A DNA stretch of 64,000 nt from Candidatus Microbacterium phytovorans (GTDB lineage: Bacteria; Actinomycetota; Actinomycetes; Actinomycetales; Microbacteriaceae), in the NCBI GenBank assembly GCA_029202445.1, contig CP119321.1:1798001-1862000 (forward strand), in the 5' to 3' direction. The notes under the pieces are model-generated. The model saw only the letters and a list, made by a program, of their open reading frames with translations, did not search any database and had not been told where the DNA came from. Numbering within the stretch: the first letter of the stretch is position 1; every line of letters begins with the position of its first letter. Positions 1 to 9,634 of this stretch are shown piece by piece. Position numbers and translations under genes: made by a program.

Positions 1-1388
1 GCGTCGAGACCACCCTCCATCTCCTCGACGAAGTCGCGGCCCTGCGCGATCTCGAGCGCCTGCCACAGCTCTTCGTCGGTCGCGTCTTCACGTCCGAACC
101 GGAGGTTGGAGGCGACCGTGCCCGTGAAGAGGAACGCACGTTGCGGGACGTAGCCGATCCCCTGCCACAGCAGGTCGAGATCGGCGTCGCGGACGTCGAC
201 CCCCGCCACGCGCACGACGCCTCCGGTGACGTCGAACAGGCGCGGGATCAGCGAGACCAGCGTGGTCTTGCCGGAACCGGTCGAACCCACGATCGCGAGG
301 GTCTCGCCGCGCTCGGCTCGGAACGAGAGACCCTCGAGCACGGGCGACTCCGCACCCGGGTACGTGAACGACACGTCGTCGAACTCGACGGTGCCGCGGT
401 CCGGGAACGACCGGACGGGCTGGGCGGGGCGCGTCAGCTGGTCGTCGGAGGCGAGCACCTCGCCGATGCGGTCTGCCGACACGGCGGCGCGCGGGATCAT
501 GATCGTCATGAAGGTGGCCATGAGCACGCCCATGAGGATCTGGCCGACGTACTGCATGAAGGCGAAAAGCGTGCCGATCTGCACGTTGCCCTGATCGACC
601 TGGATGCCGCCGAACCAGATGACCCCGACGACGGTGACGTTGAGGACGAGCATCGCCAGCGGGAACATCAGCACGAACAGCGAACCCACCTTGCGGCCGA
701 CGATCATGATGTCGGTGTTCGCGACGCGGAACCGTGCTTCCTCGATGCTCTCGCGCACGAAGGCCCGCACGACGCGCACACCGGTGAGCTGCTCGCGCAT
801 GATGCGGTTCACGCCGTCGAGCTTCTGCTGGTAAGCGCGGAACAGCGGCACCATGCGGCTGATGATGAGGCCGGCCACGACCAGCAGCACCGGGACCGCG
901 ACGCCGATCAGCCAGCTGAGGCCGACGTCCTGCTGCAGCGCCATGATGATGCCGCCGATGGCCAGGAGCGGCGCGGTGACGAGCATCGTCGCGCCCATCA
1001 TCGCGAGCATCTGCACCTGCTGCACGTCGTTCGTGTTGCGGGTGATGAGGGTGCCTGCGCCGAAGCGCGAGACCTCGCGCTCGGAGAAGCCGCTCACCTT
1101 CTGGAACACGTCGCGGCGGATGTCGCGGCCGGCGCTCATCGCCGCGCGCGCGGCGAAGTAGGTGGCGATGACCGACGCGACGATCTGTCCGAGCGCGACG
1201 CCGAGCATGAGAACGCCGTGGGACCAGATGTAGCCGGTGTCGCCCGTGGAGACCCCGTTGTCGATGATGTCGGCGTTCAGGCGCGGCAAATACAACGACG
1301 CCATCGCCGACGCGAACTGGAACACCAGCACCCCGGCGAGCCACCACCGATACGTCGAGAGGTAACGGATGAGGAGCTTGCCGAGCAT
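1..1388 (-). CDS. ABC transporter permease/ATP-binding protein, partial (C-terminus beyond window)
   Basis: Half-size ABC exporter with membrane and ATPase domains in one chain. The N-terminal ~320 residues carry the six-helix exporter domain, including the conserved GTLITRNTNDV stretch. The nucleotide-binding domain follows, with Walker A GSTGSGKTT near residue 370 and a Q-loop YVPQRAFLF near 405. The window edge cuts the gene before the ABC signature and Walker B. The ATG start at 1388 follows a good ribosome site (GGAGGTTTCGC). Such proteins usually work as heterodimers with a second half-transporter gene, which would lie beyond the left edge. The substrate cannot be told from sequence; multidrug or lipid export is typical of the family. 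Confidence 0.93.
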   Translation of the reverse strand, partial: MLGKLLIRYLSTYRWWLAGVLVFQFASAMASLYLPRLNADIIDNGVSTGDTGYIWSHGVLMLGVALGQIVASVIATYFAARAAMSAGRDIRRDVFQKVSGFSEREVSRFGAGTLITRNTNDVQQVQMLAMMGATMLVTAPLLAIGGIIMALQQDVGLSWLIGVAVPVLLVVAGLIISRMVPLFRAYQQKLDGVNRIMREQLTGVRVVRAFVRESIEEARFRVANTDIMIVGRKVGSLFVLMFPLAMLVLNVTVVGVIWFGGIQVDQGNVQIGTLFAFMQYVGQILMGVLMATFMTIMIPRAAVSADRIGEVLASDDQLTRPAQPVRSFPDRGTVEFDDVSFTYPGAESPVLEGLSFRAERGETLAIVGSTGSGKTTLVSLIPRLFDVTGGVVRVAGVDVRDADLDLLWQGIGYVPQRAFLFTGTVASNLRFGREDATDEELWQALEIAQGRDFVEEMEGGLD

Positions 1389-1505
1389 GCGAAACCTCCG
1401 GGTCTGACGGCGAACGGTCCATGCTAACGCCGCCCGGCGACACCGCTGTAGGCGTCCGGCGTGCTGTTCGCTGTCAGCGCGAGAGCGCGCCCACGCTCAC
1501 CGAGG

Positions 1506-1745
1506 TCAGGCGACGCGGGATGCCGAGACGGCGCGACTCCACGTGCCGTCGTAGATGCGGCGGTGCGGCATCGCGTCGGAGGCGCCCCCCGGGCAGACTA
1601 CGGAGACGCGGAACACCTCCGAGCTGCGCTCGCTGAACCATTCGGCCTCGCGGTCGACCTGTTCGCGCACGCGCGCGGTCAGCAGTTCGTGATTGTCGTG
1701 GTCGGGGCAGCGGAAGACTGCCGGCACCAAAATGACGTCGCTCAT
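1506..1745 (-). CDS. Small hypothetical protein (79 aa)
   Basis: Unrecognised 79-residue protein starting MSDVILVPAVFRCPDHDNHE. The ATG at 1745 follows a strong GGGGGGA ribosome site, which is why it is preferred over the longer in-frame opening that reaches 1823. The protein has no signal peptide or membrane segment. It has two cysteines and several His/Asp residues near the N-terminus (FRCPDHDNH), but these form no recognisable zinc motif. It stands alone between the ABC exporter and the aldo/keto reductase. The coding call rests on the ribosome site and codon pattern. Confidence 0.6.
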   Translation of the reverse strand: MSDVILVPAVFRCPDHDNHELLTARVREQVDREAEWFSERSSEVFRVSVVCPGGASDAMPHRRIYDGTWSRAVSASRVA

Positions 1746-1865
1746 CGAATCCCCCCAGTGATCGATGCACGGGACCCCCATCCCGTCACTCCACAAATAC
1801 CAGTTCCCGGGGTGCCGGATCAAGTGCCGGTCACCCCGGGAACGGGTGAGAGGGAGGGCGTCGTG

Positions 1866-2708
<843 letters not shown>

Positions 2709-3388
2709 TCATCCCCGGCGCGCTCGTGGGTCGCGTGTCGTGGTGGCCCGGGGCCGCTCCGCCTCCCCCCGGATCGCGGTCGGCCCCAGGCCGGGAGTGC
2801 CCGCCGAACAAGAAGGCACTCGAAAAAGCAGACGCGCGAAGACCGGTTTCATTACGCGAGATGAGGACTCTCTCACTGAATTCTCGGCGCGCGCGGTGCG
2901 ACAGAGCCCTCTCGAGGCCGTGAGGCCGAGAGGGCTCCGGCGGGTACGTCGCGCGGAGCTGGGGACTCCTGGGACACGGGGGGAGTGTCATATGCGATGT
3001 GATGAAACCCGCGTCGCCAGGCTATGCCCCCAGCCCCTGGCGCCCTCGTCTGCGCCGATACCGGGCGTGTCGGCGGTGAGCGTCGTGGCCCGGAATCTCC
3101 CCCGCCTCCGCGTTATGTTCCCTTCGGCGCATATCAAGGGCCGCCACCTCCGTCAACGCCCTGGGCGACGCTCCCCCCAGCGACGTAATTTCTCGCGCGT
3201 AGCGTGGGCGGGCCTGGGGCCGGCTCCCGCGAGCCACGGCCCGGGCGTGAAAGGATGCGGTAGGCCACTGCATCCGCCTCGCTCATGCGGTGGCCCCGAC
3301 GGGTTGGGGGACTTCGTCGGGGCCATCGGTCCGCCGGGTCCCCGGCATGCTCGTCGGTGGTGAGGTGCGCTCGAGCCGGAATGAGAAA

Positions 3389-3414
3389 GGGCCGGGTGAT
3401 CCCGCACCCGGCCC
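3389..3414 (-). terminator. Intrinsic terminator candidate
   Basis: Perfect 9-bp stem GGGCCGGGT/ACCCGGCCC with an 8-nt loop, followed on the minus strand by TTTCTCATT. It lies about 110 bp downstream of the DUF1684 gene and would end that two-gene transcript. Confidence 0.6.
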
Positions 3415-3470
3415 GGCGAGGTGAAGCCGTACCCCGTGGCATCCACGCTACGCAGCACCAGGCTCGGCCA

Positions 3471-3493
3471 CATCCTCCCTGAGGGGGAGGATG
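3471..3493 (-). terminator. Hairpin just downstream of the DUF1684 gene
   Basis: Perfect 9-bp stem CATCCTCCC/GGGAGGATG with a 5-nt loop, about 30 bp past the stop at 3523. It lacks a T-tract, so it may be an RNA-stabilising hairpin or a first weak terminator ahead of the one at 3389-3414. Confidence 0.45.
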
Positions 3494-3522
3494 CCTACGA
3501 CTTCGGGACGACGCGGGGAGGC

Positions 3523-4155
3523 TCAGCCGTAGAGCTCGCCGACAGGGACCGGGACCGTCAGCACGTTGCCCGGCGGCGCGAGCGGGCACGCCCACGCGGG
3601 GTCGTAGGCGCACGAGGGGTTGTAGGCGAAGTTGAAGTCGAGCACGATCGAGGCGGCATCCGCCGTGATGCTCGCACCGAGGTCGGCGCCCTTGATCGTG
3701 TCGATGAGGTAGCGACCGCCGCCGTAAGTGCCCCCCGGCGTCCCGGCGAGCGCATCGCGCAGCGGGATGAACAGTCCCCCGCCGTACGAGGTCAGGCGCC
3801 AGACGTCGAGGCTCCCGACGTGGGGGATATCGACGCGCGCGACGCGGGCGAACTCCACGTCACCGTCGGTGCCGGTCGTGAACGTGAACCGTTCGGGTTC
3901 GGCGGGGAGCAGCGGCACCTCGAACCGCCACGCCGGATCGTAAAGCGCGACGGGCAGGCCGGCGAACGCCTCGCGATCGGGGGGCAGCAGCGGCGACGCG
4001 GGATGCTCCGCCATGAGGTGGTCGCGTCCGCGTCGCCACACGTCGTGCGCGGCCTCGGCATCCGTCGTCGCGCGCACCTCGCCATACAGCGCGTACACGC
4101 GCCGCCGCCAGTCGACGACATCGAGGGCGGTGCGGGCCTCCGTGATCGCGCTCAT
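3523..4155 (-). CDS. DUF1684 family protein
   Basis: A 210-aa soluble protein of the DUF1684 family, function unknown. The diagnostic C-terminal block is clear: GGGRYLIDTIKGADLG, then IVLDFNFAYNPSCAYDP, then WACPLAPPGN. The N-terminal half begins WRRRVYALYGEVRA and contains HPASPLLPPD, also typical of the family. The start overlaps the stop of the upstream tudor-like gene by 4 nt (ATGA), so the two are probably translationally coupled. No signal peptide is visible, so it is likely cytosolic. Confidence 0.9.
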   Translation of the reverse strand: MSAITEARTALDVVDWRRRVYALYGEVRATTDAEAAHDVWRRGRDHLMAEHPASPLLPPDREAFAGLPVALYDPAWRFEVPLLPAEPERFTFTTGTDGDVEFARVARVDIPHVGSLDVWRLTSYGGGLFIPLRDALAGTPGGTYGGGRYLIDTIKGADLGASITADAASIVLDFNFAYNPSCAYDPAWACPLAPPGNVLTVPVPVGELYG

Positions 4156-4364
4156 GGCAGCCGGCGCAGGGCGGAGCGCTGGTGGGCGGCCCGCGCGCCG
4201 GTCTTCTCGGACTCGACGATGTACGCGGGGTCGTCGTCGGATGCCGTGAAGTGCTGATCGGCGAACGTGAAGTCGGAGCGACGCTCCTCCACGACCTTCC
4301 CCTTCGTCCGTCCTTGTGTCGTGTTCCAGCTGACGCGGTCGCCGACCGACAGTTCCGTGGCCAT
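4152..4364 (-). CDS. DUF2945 / tudor-like small protein
   Basis: A 70-aa protein beginning MATELSVGDRVSWNTTQGRT and ending ARAAHQRSALRRLP. The layout (GDxVxWNTxxG, KGKVVEERRSDF, DPAYIVESEKTG, AAHQRSALRRL) matches the DUF2945 family with a small tudor-like beta-barrel. Biochemical function is unknown. It is the first gene of a two-gene unit with the DUF1684 gene (4-nt ATGA overlap). Confidence 0.85.
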   Translation of the reverse strand: MATELSVGDRVSWNTTQGRTKGKVVEERRSDFTFADQHFTASDDDPAYIVESEKTGARAAHQRSALRRLP

Positions 4365-4494
4365 GGGTCTCCCTCTTCGCTCGTTCCCATGCTCACGTCG
4401 TCGGAGCAGCGGCACCAGGGGCTTGACGACCGCGGCTCTAGGCTGACCCTGCGGCGCCGCCCGGGCCGCACCCACCGAAGCGCCTGGAGGACGA

Positions 4495-4884
4495 GTGCTC
4501 GCCGACCTCATCGCCTGGATCACCGGCGGCGTCGCCCAGGCCGCCGTCGACCCGATGGCCTGGCGGCAGCGGGCGGCGGTTGCGGCGGAGTCCGGCCAGG
4601 TGCTCGGCGCGTTCCGTGTGCGGCAGGGCACGGTGTCCGGACTCGGACGTCACTGGCGCGAGGTCGAAGCTCGACTCAACGGTCACCGACTCGCGTTCGA
4701 GCGGCAACGTCTCCCCCTCGACGACCTGCGTCGGATGGCGCGACCCCGGGCTCGCGATGCGTTCGGCCTCATGGTCCCCGATCCGGTGCTCGTCGAGATC
4801 CGCTCCGGTGACGCGGTGGTGGAGTGGGCTCTTCCCGAGACGGATGCCGACGGCATCCTCGATCCGTGGCAGGCGGGCCGATGA
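4495..4884 (+). CDS. Hypothetical protein, first of a tandem paralogue pair
   Basis: Unrecognised 129-aa protein with a GTG start at 4495 behind a GGAGG ribosome site. The layout is a short hydrophobic N-terminal helix (LADLIAWITGGVAQAAV), then a basic, Arg-rich segment ending in GAFRVRQGTVSGLGRHWREVE, then a small mixed alpha/beta tail. The next gene has the same order of segments and aligns as VLAALRVPAGSVEGLSAHW, so the two look like duplicates. They overlap by 4 nt (ATGA) and are probably made together, possibly as partners at the membrane face. A TAGGCT box at 4438-4443 may be the promoter. Confidence 0.75.
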   Translation: MLADLIAWITGGVAQAAVDPMAWRQRAAVAAESGQVLGAFRVRQGTVSGLGRHWREVEARLNGHRLAFERQRLPLDDLRRMARPRARDAFGLMVPDPVLVEIRSGDAVVEWALPETDADGILDPWQAGR

Positions 4885-5273
4885 TCGGCGAGCTCATCGG
4901 CGAGGTGTTGAGCGCCTGGGGCGGCGAGTGGGGAGCGGGGTGGGGTCTGCGCCGTGCCGCGCGTCGAGCTCGACGCGCGGGGCGAGTGCTGGCCGCCCTG
5001 CGCGTGCCCGCCGGCTCGGTCGAAGGGCTTTCGGCGCACTGGTCGCTGCGAGAAGTGACCGTCTTGCCCGGTGAGATGTCGGATGACGAGCATGCGTGGC
5101 GGGTGCGCGACGTCGTCCCACAAACGGGTGAGCCGACGATGGGTCAGCTCATCGCCAACCCGCTCCCGGAGCAGTCAATCATCTCGCTGGACGTCGAAGG
5201 CGTGCGGGTGGAGATGACGGTGCTGCCCGAAGACGTCGCGCTCGTCGTTCGTGGGCTCAAGGGTTCGAGGTGA
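4881..5273 (+). CDS. Hypothetical protein, second of a tandem paralogue pair
   Basis: Unrecognised 130-aa protein that starts inside the stop region of the preceding gene (ATGA overlap). It repeats that gene's plan: an N-terminal amphipathic segment (IGELIGEVLSAW), an Arg-rich stretch (RRAARRARRAGRVLAALRVP), the shared AGSVEGLSAHW motif, and a C-terminal alpha/beta part ending VALVVRGLKGSR. No catalytic motif is seen. Coupled translation and shared layout suggest hetero-oligomeric partners, which is inference. Confidence 0.75.
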   Translation: MIGELIGEVLSAWGGEWGAGWGLRRAARRARRAGRVLAALRVPAGSVEGLSAHWSLREVTVLPGEMSDDEHAWRVRDVVPQTGEPTMGQLIANPLPEQSIISLDVEGVRVEMTVLPEDVALVVRGLKGSR

Positions 5274-5310
5274 GTCAGCGGGCCGGCGCGGCCTCACTCA
5301 CACCCGCGGG

Positions 5311-5490
5311 TCACTCCGCGTTCGAGCGTGTGACTTCGAGCGGCACCGACTGCCGGATCATGACGGCGGTCGTGCTGTTGAGCGTGTGCTCCCGGAGCGC
5401 GGCGAGTACCGCCTCCTTGATGACGAAGAAGAGGATCACCATGCCGATCGCGTAGCCAGCGATGGCGAGAACGATGTTGAGAAGGTCCAT
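5311..5490 (-). CDS. Small single-pass membrane protein (59 aa)
   Basis: Short frame encoding a 59-aa protein starting MDLLNIVLAIAGYAIGMVIL and ending SVPLEVTRSNAE. Residues ~3-27 form one transmembrane helix; the rest is a short tail of mixed charge. The frame is closed by TGA at 5311-5313. Function is unknown. It sits tail-to-tail with the 4881 gene and in line with another small membrane protein (5533-5769) on the same strand. Support comes from the clean hydrophobic profile and start context, not from a recognised family. Confidence 0.55.
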   Translation of the reverse strand: MDLLNIVLAIAGYAIGMVILFFVIKEAVLAALREHTLNSTTAVMIRQSVPLEVTRSNAE

Positions 5491-5532
5491 GGCTGGACTC
5501 TATCGATGGGCGGCCTGAGGGCCGGCGAGGAC

Positions 5533-5769
5533 TCAGCTCTTTCGGCGTCTGTTGAGCCAGATCTTGGCCACCGTCGCTGCGGTCACCGCCGCGATCGCGC
5601 TGCCGAATGCGCGCTCCCACTCCGGCTGGCCGCCCTCGCCCGTGAACGGGCTGGATGCCCACCGCACGCCGACCTCCGCTGCCGCGAACGCCACGACGCT
5701 GACGACGAAGACGATGACTCCCGCGATCAAGGATCCGACGGGACCGAACTCGTCCTCGTCATCCGCCAT
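5533..5769 (-). CDS. Small membrane protein (78 aa)
   Basis: A 78-aa protein starting MADDEDEFGPVGSLIAGVIV. An acidic N-terminus is followed by a transmembrane helix (~11-33), a loop, a second weaker hydrophobic segment (AFGSAIAAVTAATVAKIWL) and a basic tail NRRRKS. The start at 5769 is preferred to the upstream one at 5814 because a TACGCT box lies just upstream, consistent with the leaderless promoters elsewhere in this window. Function unknown. Confidence 0.7.
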   Translation of the reverse strand: MADDEDEFGPVGSLIAGVIVFVVSVVAFAAAEVGVRWASSPFTGEGGQPEWERAFGSAIAAVTAATVAKIWLNRRRKS

Positions 5770-5860
5770 GTGCGCGAGCGTAGCGGGTCGCGAGGGGGCG
5801 GACGAGGGCGTCACGGAAAAGTCATCGACTCAGCGACACAGCGGCGTAAAGTGGGCCGAC

Positions 5861-6337
5861 ATGACGGGAGAGCCGTACCGCGGAGATTTCGCTGACGAAG
5901 CGCACCCCTTCCGCGCACCGGACGTCTTCTGGTTCGTCACCATCGCGTGGCTGGCGCTCCTCGGCGCGGTTCTCGTCCTGACGAACAGCCCCGGAACGTC
6001 CATCGCCCCGGGCCTCGAAGGCTTCCTCGTCACCGCCATTGCGGTCGTATCGCTCCTCGTCACCTGGGCAACGGCGCCTCTCGCGTGGCTGCTGGGTCGG
6101 AGCCTGCGGCGCGTGCAACCCGCTTTCCTGCACCTGGTGGTGTTCGGGGCGTCCGCGTTCATCGTGGGGTTGATCCTCGGCACGCTGGCATCCTCTTTCG
6201 CGCACACCTCCAGCGAGGAGGCCTCGATCGCCACCGGCGCCGTGTGCGCAGCATGCGGCGTCCTCGGGCGATCGGGGGCGTTCATCGCTCGCTGGGCTAC
6301 CGGCTACCGCACGAGAGCTCGTTCCGCAGCGGTGTGA
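5861..6337 (+). CDS. Four-helix membrane protein, hypothetical
   Basis: A 158-aa integral membrane protein with about four hydrophobic helices (~23-42, 51-80, 89-112, 120-150 of the mature layout) and a basic tail YRTRARSAAV. It has no recognised domain. The ATG at 5861 lies 8 nt after a TAAAGT box (5847-5852), so the transcript probably starts at or next to the start codon. It is divergent from the small membrane protein at 5533-5769. Confidence 0.75.
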   Translation: MTGEPYRGDFADEAHPFRAPDVFWFVTIAWLALLGAVLVLTNSPGTSIAPGLEGFLVTAIAVVSLLVTWATAPLAWLLGRSLRRVQPAFLHLVVFGASAFIVGLILGTLASSFAHTSSEEASIATGAVCAACGVLGRSGAFIARWATGYRTRARSAAV

Positions 6338-6493
6338 ACCACGCGCCTGTCGCGCGGCTGCGTGACGCTGCCGCCGTAGGCATTCGGGTGGGCCTGCGGC
6401 TAGAGTTCGAGAGCGCCGCCGACCCGACGGTGACGCGCAAGAGTCGCTCGTCGCCACGCGCGCCTCCTGCCCCTCCGACAGCTGGGTCACCCG

Positions 6494-8260
6494 ATGACGC
6501 TCATCCGCCGCGCCGCGCGACGCACTTCCGTGCACACGGGGGTCGTCCTGTCGACGGCGGTCCTGCTGGCATCCGTGCTCCTGCCGAACGGGGGCGCGGT
6601 GGCATCGACCGCATCGACGACTCAAACGGCATCGCCGGCGTCTGCCGGTCTCGGGGAACTCACGGAGGCGCCCGCACTTCCGCTGGTGACCATCGTCGGG
6701 AGCGCGCGGGTAGGTGTCGAGCTCACGGCGGATCCGGGCTCGTGGCCCGAAGGAGCCTCGTTCGACTACCAGTGGCTCGTCGGGGGTGTCGCTGTCGACG
6801 ACGCGACCGCTGCGGCCTTCACCCCGCGGGCCGCCGACGTCGGCAAGACCGTTCAGGTCACCGTGACGGGAGCCGTCCCGGGTTCGGAGACGATATCGGT
6901 CACGTCGGAGCCGACGGAAGCCGTCGACTATGGCGTTCTCTCCGCGTCGTCACTGCCCGTCATCTCCGGCACCGTCCAGGTCGGCAAGGTCGTGACGGCG
7001 AGCGCCGTCTGGTGGACGCCGTCCGCCCTGACGTCGTACTCCTGGTACATCGACGGCGAATGGGCGGGCGGCGCTCAGCGCACGTACTTCATCCGACCCG
7101 CGGATGCCGGCAAGGAACTGACTGTTCGCGTCAGCGGCTTCGCATCGGGATACCGCGCCACGTCGGTGGGATCCGTGCCCGTGACCGTGGCATACGCCGA
7201 GCTCACCGCGCCCATTCCGACGATCACCGGCTCGGTGCGGATCGATGAGGTTCTGACCGTACAGGCCGGGGAGTGGACGGCGGGAACGTCGCTGCGCTAC
7301 CAGTGGTCGGTCGACGGGGCGCCCATCGAGGGGGCCACGGGCACCTCCTACACCGTGCGCCACGCCGACGCCGACAAGACGATCACGGTAGCCGTCTCGG
7401 GCACGAAGTACGGGTATGCGCCCGTCACCGCGACATCGGCCCCGACATCGCCGGTGGGATACGGCATCCTCCACGCTCCGAAACCGATCATCAGCGGCGC
7501 GGCGCGGGTCGGCGTGACGCTGAAAGTCAAGGTCGGCAGCTGGACTGCCGGCTCGACGCTCTCCTACCAGTGGTTCGTCGGCGGACAGCCGCGCCAAGGC
7601 GCCACCGGCACGACGCTCGCGCTTCAGCCGTCCGACCTCGGCAAGCGGATCAGCTTCGCCGTGACCGGGTCGCTCGCGGGTCACAAGACGACGCATGTCG
7701 TCTCGGCGGAGACCGCCGCCGTGTCGCCGGGCACGCTCGTCACCGCCGTCCCGACGATCCGCGGCACCGCGAAGCACGGTGTGATACTCACCGCGAAGCC
7801 GGGCGCCTGGTCGGCGGGTACGACGCTCAGCTACGCGTGGTACGTCGGCGGCTCGAGGGTCGCCGGCGCGACGAGCGCGAGCTTCACCCCGACCAAGGCT
7901 CACATCGGACAGATCGTCAAGGTGAAGGTCACCGGCCGAAGAGCGGGCTACACCGCGGTCACCACGACCTCTGCAGCGACGAAGCCGGTCGCGGAGAAGT
8001 CGGTGTTCCGCCTGAAGACGCCTGATATCACGGGCACACCCAAGGTCGGACGGCAGCTGCTCGTCAGCACCACCGTGTGGGTGCCGGAGATCCGCTACCA
8101 GTGGTACGTCGGCGGAAAGGCGGTGGCCGGCGCGACGCGGGAGATCTTCGTGCCGCGCACGGGAGATCGTGGCAAGGCCATCACCTGCAAGGTCACGATC
8201 CGCAAGCCCGGCTGGGTGTCGGTGACGAAGACGTCCGAGCCCACCGCCAAGGTTCGCTGA
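6494..8260 (+). CDS. Secreted protein made of six Ig-like repeats
   Basis: A 588-aa exported protein. A basic N-terminus and hydrophobic stretch (~17-38) form a signal peptide. Six Ig-like repeats follow, starting near residues 60, 153, 238, 329, 417 and 508. Each has the order P-x-I-x-G-x-x-x-V-G, then a W in the middle (PGSW, AGEW, PGAW), then YQWxVGG and a closing VTGxxxG. No catalytic domain and no LPxTG or other anchor is present, so it may be a released or loosely bound surface adhesin or spacer. It ends about 110 bp from the left repeat of the tRNA island, whose cargo carries the same type of repeat. Confidence 0.85.
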   Translation: MTLIRRAARRTSVHTGVVLSTAVLLASVLLPNGGAVASTASTTQTASPASAGLGELTEAPALPLVTIVGSARVGVELTADPGSWPEGASFDYQWLVGGVAVDDATAAAFTPRAADVGKTVQVTVTGAVPGSETISVTSEPTEAVDYGVLSASSLPVISGTVQVGKVVTASAVWWTPSALTSYSWYIDGEWAGGAQRTYFIRPADAGKELTVRVSGFASGYRATSVGSVPVTVAYAELTAPIPTITGSVRIDEVLTVQAGEWTAGTSLRYQWSVDGAPIEGATGTSYTVRHADADKTITVAVSGTKYGYAPVTATSAPTSPVGYGILHAPKPIISGAARVGVTLKVKVGSWTAGSTLSYQWFVGGQPRQGATGTTLALQPSDLGKRISFAVTGSLAGHKTTHVVSAETAAVSPGTLVTAVPTIRGTAKHGVILTAKPGAWSAGTTLSYAWYVGGSRVAGATSASFTPTKAHIGQIVKVKVTGRRAGYTAVTTTSAATKPVAEKSVFRLKTPDITGTPKVGRQLLVSTTVWVPEIRYQWYVGGKAVAGATREIFVPRTGDRGKAITCKVTIRKPGWVSVTKTSEPTAKVR

Positions 8261-8370
8261 CGCTCACTGAGCGCGGCGCGCGGCTTTCCGTTGAACAGCC
8301 GCTTCACGCCATCGGAAGGCTCCGGTAGAGGCCGTGAGTAGCCATCGATGCGATTCCGACACGGACGACA

Positions 8371-8463
8371 GCAACAGCAAAGCCCTCGAAACCCGCAGAT
8401 TCCCGAGGTTTTGAGGGCTGTTTCAGTAGCAGGAGCGGGGCTTGAACCCGCGACCTCACGATT
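8371..8463. repeat. Left attachment repeat (attL) of tRNA-Met island
   Basis: 93-bp copy of 17101-17193 in the same orientation and perfect register (offset 8,730 bp). Positions 8426-8463 are identical over 38 bp to the 3' part of the tRNA-Met gene, up to the anticodon loop. The other 55 bp have nine mismatches and include the tRNA terminator hairpin (8381-8419). The sequence leaves the tRNA after ...CACGATT, so this is a 3' fragment, not a working tRNA. Confidence 0.92.
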
Positions 8464-8591
8464 GCGGAAGCACATTGCACTCGCAAAGATTAGCGAGATC
8501 AGGATGCATATCGCGAGGGGTCTCCACTGAGCGCTACGGGTTGCAAACAGGCCACAAACCGGCCATTAACGCCCATACTCGCCCAGCCGCT

Positions 8592-9341
8592 TCATCCATC
8601 GACGGTGATCGCCGGCATCGTTGGACGTCGAGAGCGCATCTCATTCACCGTGTCCAGCATCTCGCCCAACGCGACGTCGAAGCATTTGCGCGCCCATCGG
8701 ATGCTCGCGTGCCCCTGCGGACGCCGAGTTCGTCCGAGGTGGAAGTCGCCGCATGCGTCGCAGGGGTACGCGTTCAGCCCCGGGGTGTCACCGAAGTCGA
8801 TGAAGGCAGCTACCCACGCCTCAGTGACGGCTGCATAGCCGACCTTGCCGGTTGACCCGCACCTCGGCCGCGAGGAGACGACACTGCCCGTCATGTATCT
8901 CTCGCCAACCGCAACCCGCCAATGCGCCGGGGCGACCGACGCTCCGATCGAAACATGCGTGGGTGTGATGATGCCCTCGGCGATCCGGCGACGCGTGCGG
9001 CGGTCGACCTCAGCGGCGCGTGCACACGAGGACGAGCAATACCGTGCGTGATCAAGCGCACTCAACATCCTCGTCACGTGGCGACAGCAGAACATGCACC
9101 ACACCGACACAGGATGCTGACCCGCTTCAGACACGCGAGAACTGTCGCACGAAGCTGCGACACAAAGAGCGATAGAGAAGTCGGTGCTCTCTCCGCGCGT
9201 TGCCACATCCACCTCTTGATCAGCGAGCGGTGCGCGAACCTGGTTGACGAGTTCGCCTGCCGACTCGAAGCATAAGTAGGGGTGCAATGAACCGACGATG
9301 GCCGCCCTTGCTGCCGACTCTGACGGAGTGATTAGGGGCAC
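8592..9341 (-). CDS. Cysteine-rich (zinc-ribbon-like) hypothetical protein
   Basis: Frame of up to 249 aa, unrecognised. Two Cys clusters are visible: VWCMFCCRHVTR paired with ARYCSSSCARAAE (a C-x2-C ... C-x3-C ribbon), and YPCDACGDFHLGR near the C-terminus. The second motif, preceded by an aromatic/Ala-rich helix, is common in small phage- and plasmid-borne actinobacterial proteins that probably bind zinc and nucleic acid. The first ~80 residues look less protein-like, so the true start may be internal, for example a GTG just before SVWCMF. It is the first gene inside the island. Confidence 0.5.
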   Translation of the reverse strand: MPLITPSESAARAAIVGSLHPYLCFESAGELVNQVRAPLADQEVDVATRGESTDFSIALCVAASCDSSRVSEAGQHPVSVWCMFCCRHVTRMLSALDHARYCSSSCARAAEVDRRTRRRIAEGIITPTHVSIGASVAPAHWRVAVGERYMTGSVVSSRPRCGSTGKVGYAAVTEAWVAAFIDFGDTPGLNAYPCDACGDFHLGRTRRPQGHASIRWARKCFDVALGEMLDTVNEMRSRRPTMPAITVDG

Positions 9342-9634
9342 CTACGGCCCTAGATCTCGCCGTGCCAGGATTGGTGCCGTCGAGGCCGCCCGATCATCAC
9401 AAAAGAGACCGGGGCGATGAACGCTGGGAGATCGCCCAACCAGCTCGACGCGATGCTGTCGGCATCACTTAAGTACAGGACGAGGGCGCTGCTCGGGCGT
9501 GGCGCTCGAACGGTCTGTCAATCTCACTCCCCGCCAAGAATCCACGCGATCGACTAGCTGAGCTATCGAGAATCAGTACCGCGTCCGACCACCCACGCGC
9601 GAGCATCCAAAGCGTACCTCGCCGCGAGGAGCGA

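Noticed and set aside
2905..2936. Terminator for the aldo/keto reductase
   Set aside because: The hairpin lies upstream of that minus-strand gene and has no T-tract on either strand.
8426..8500. Possible second tRNA gene at the left island end
   Set aside because: Only the 3' half of tRNA-Met matches; after CACGATT the sequence diverges, so no cloverleaf can form. It is the att copy.
8592..9341. Possible integrase of the island, because it is the first gene next to attL
   Set aside because: No tyrosine recombinase R-H-R-Y or serine recombinase motif is present. It has Cys-rich zinc-type motifs instead.
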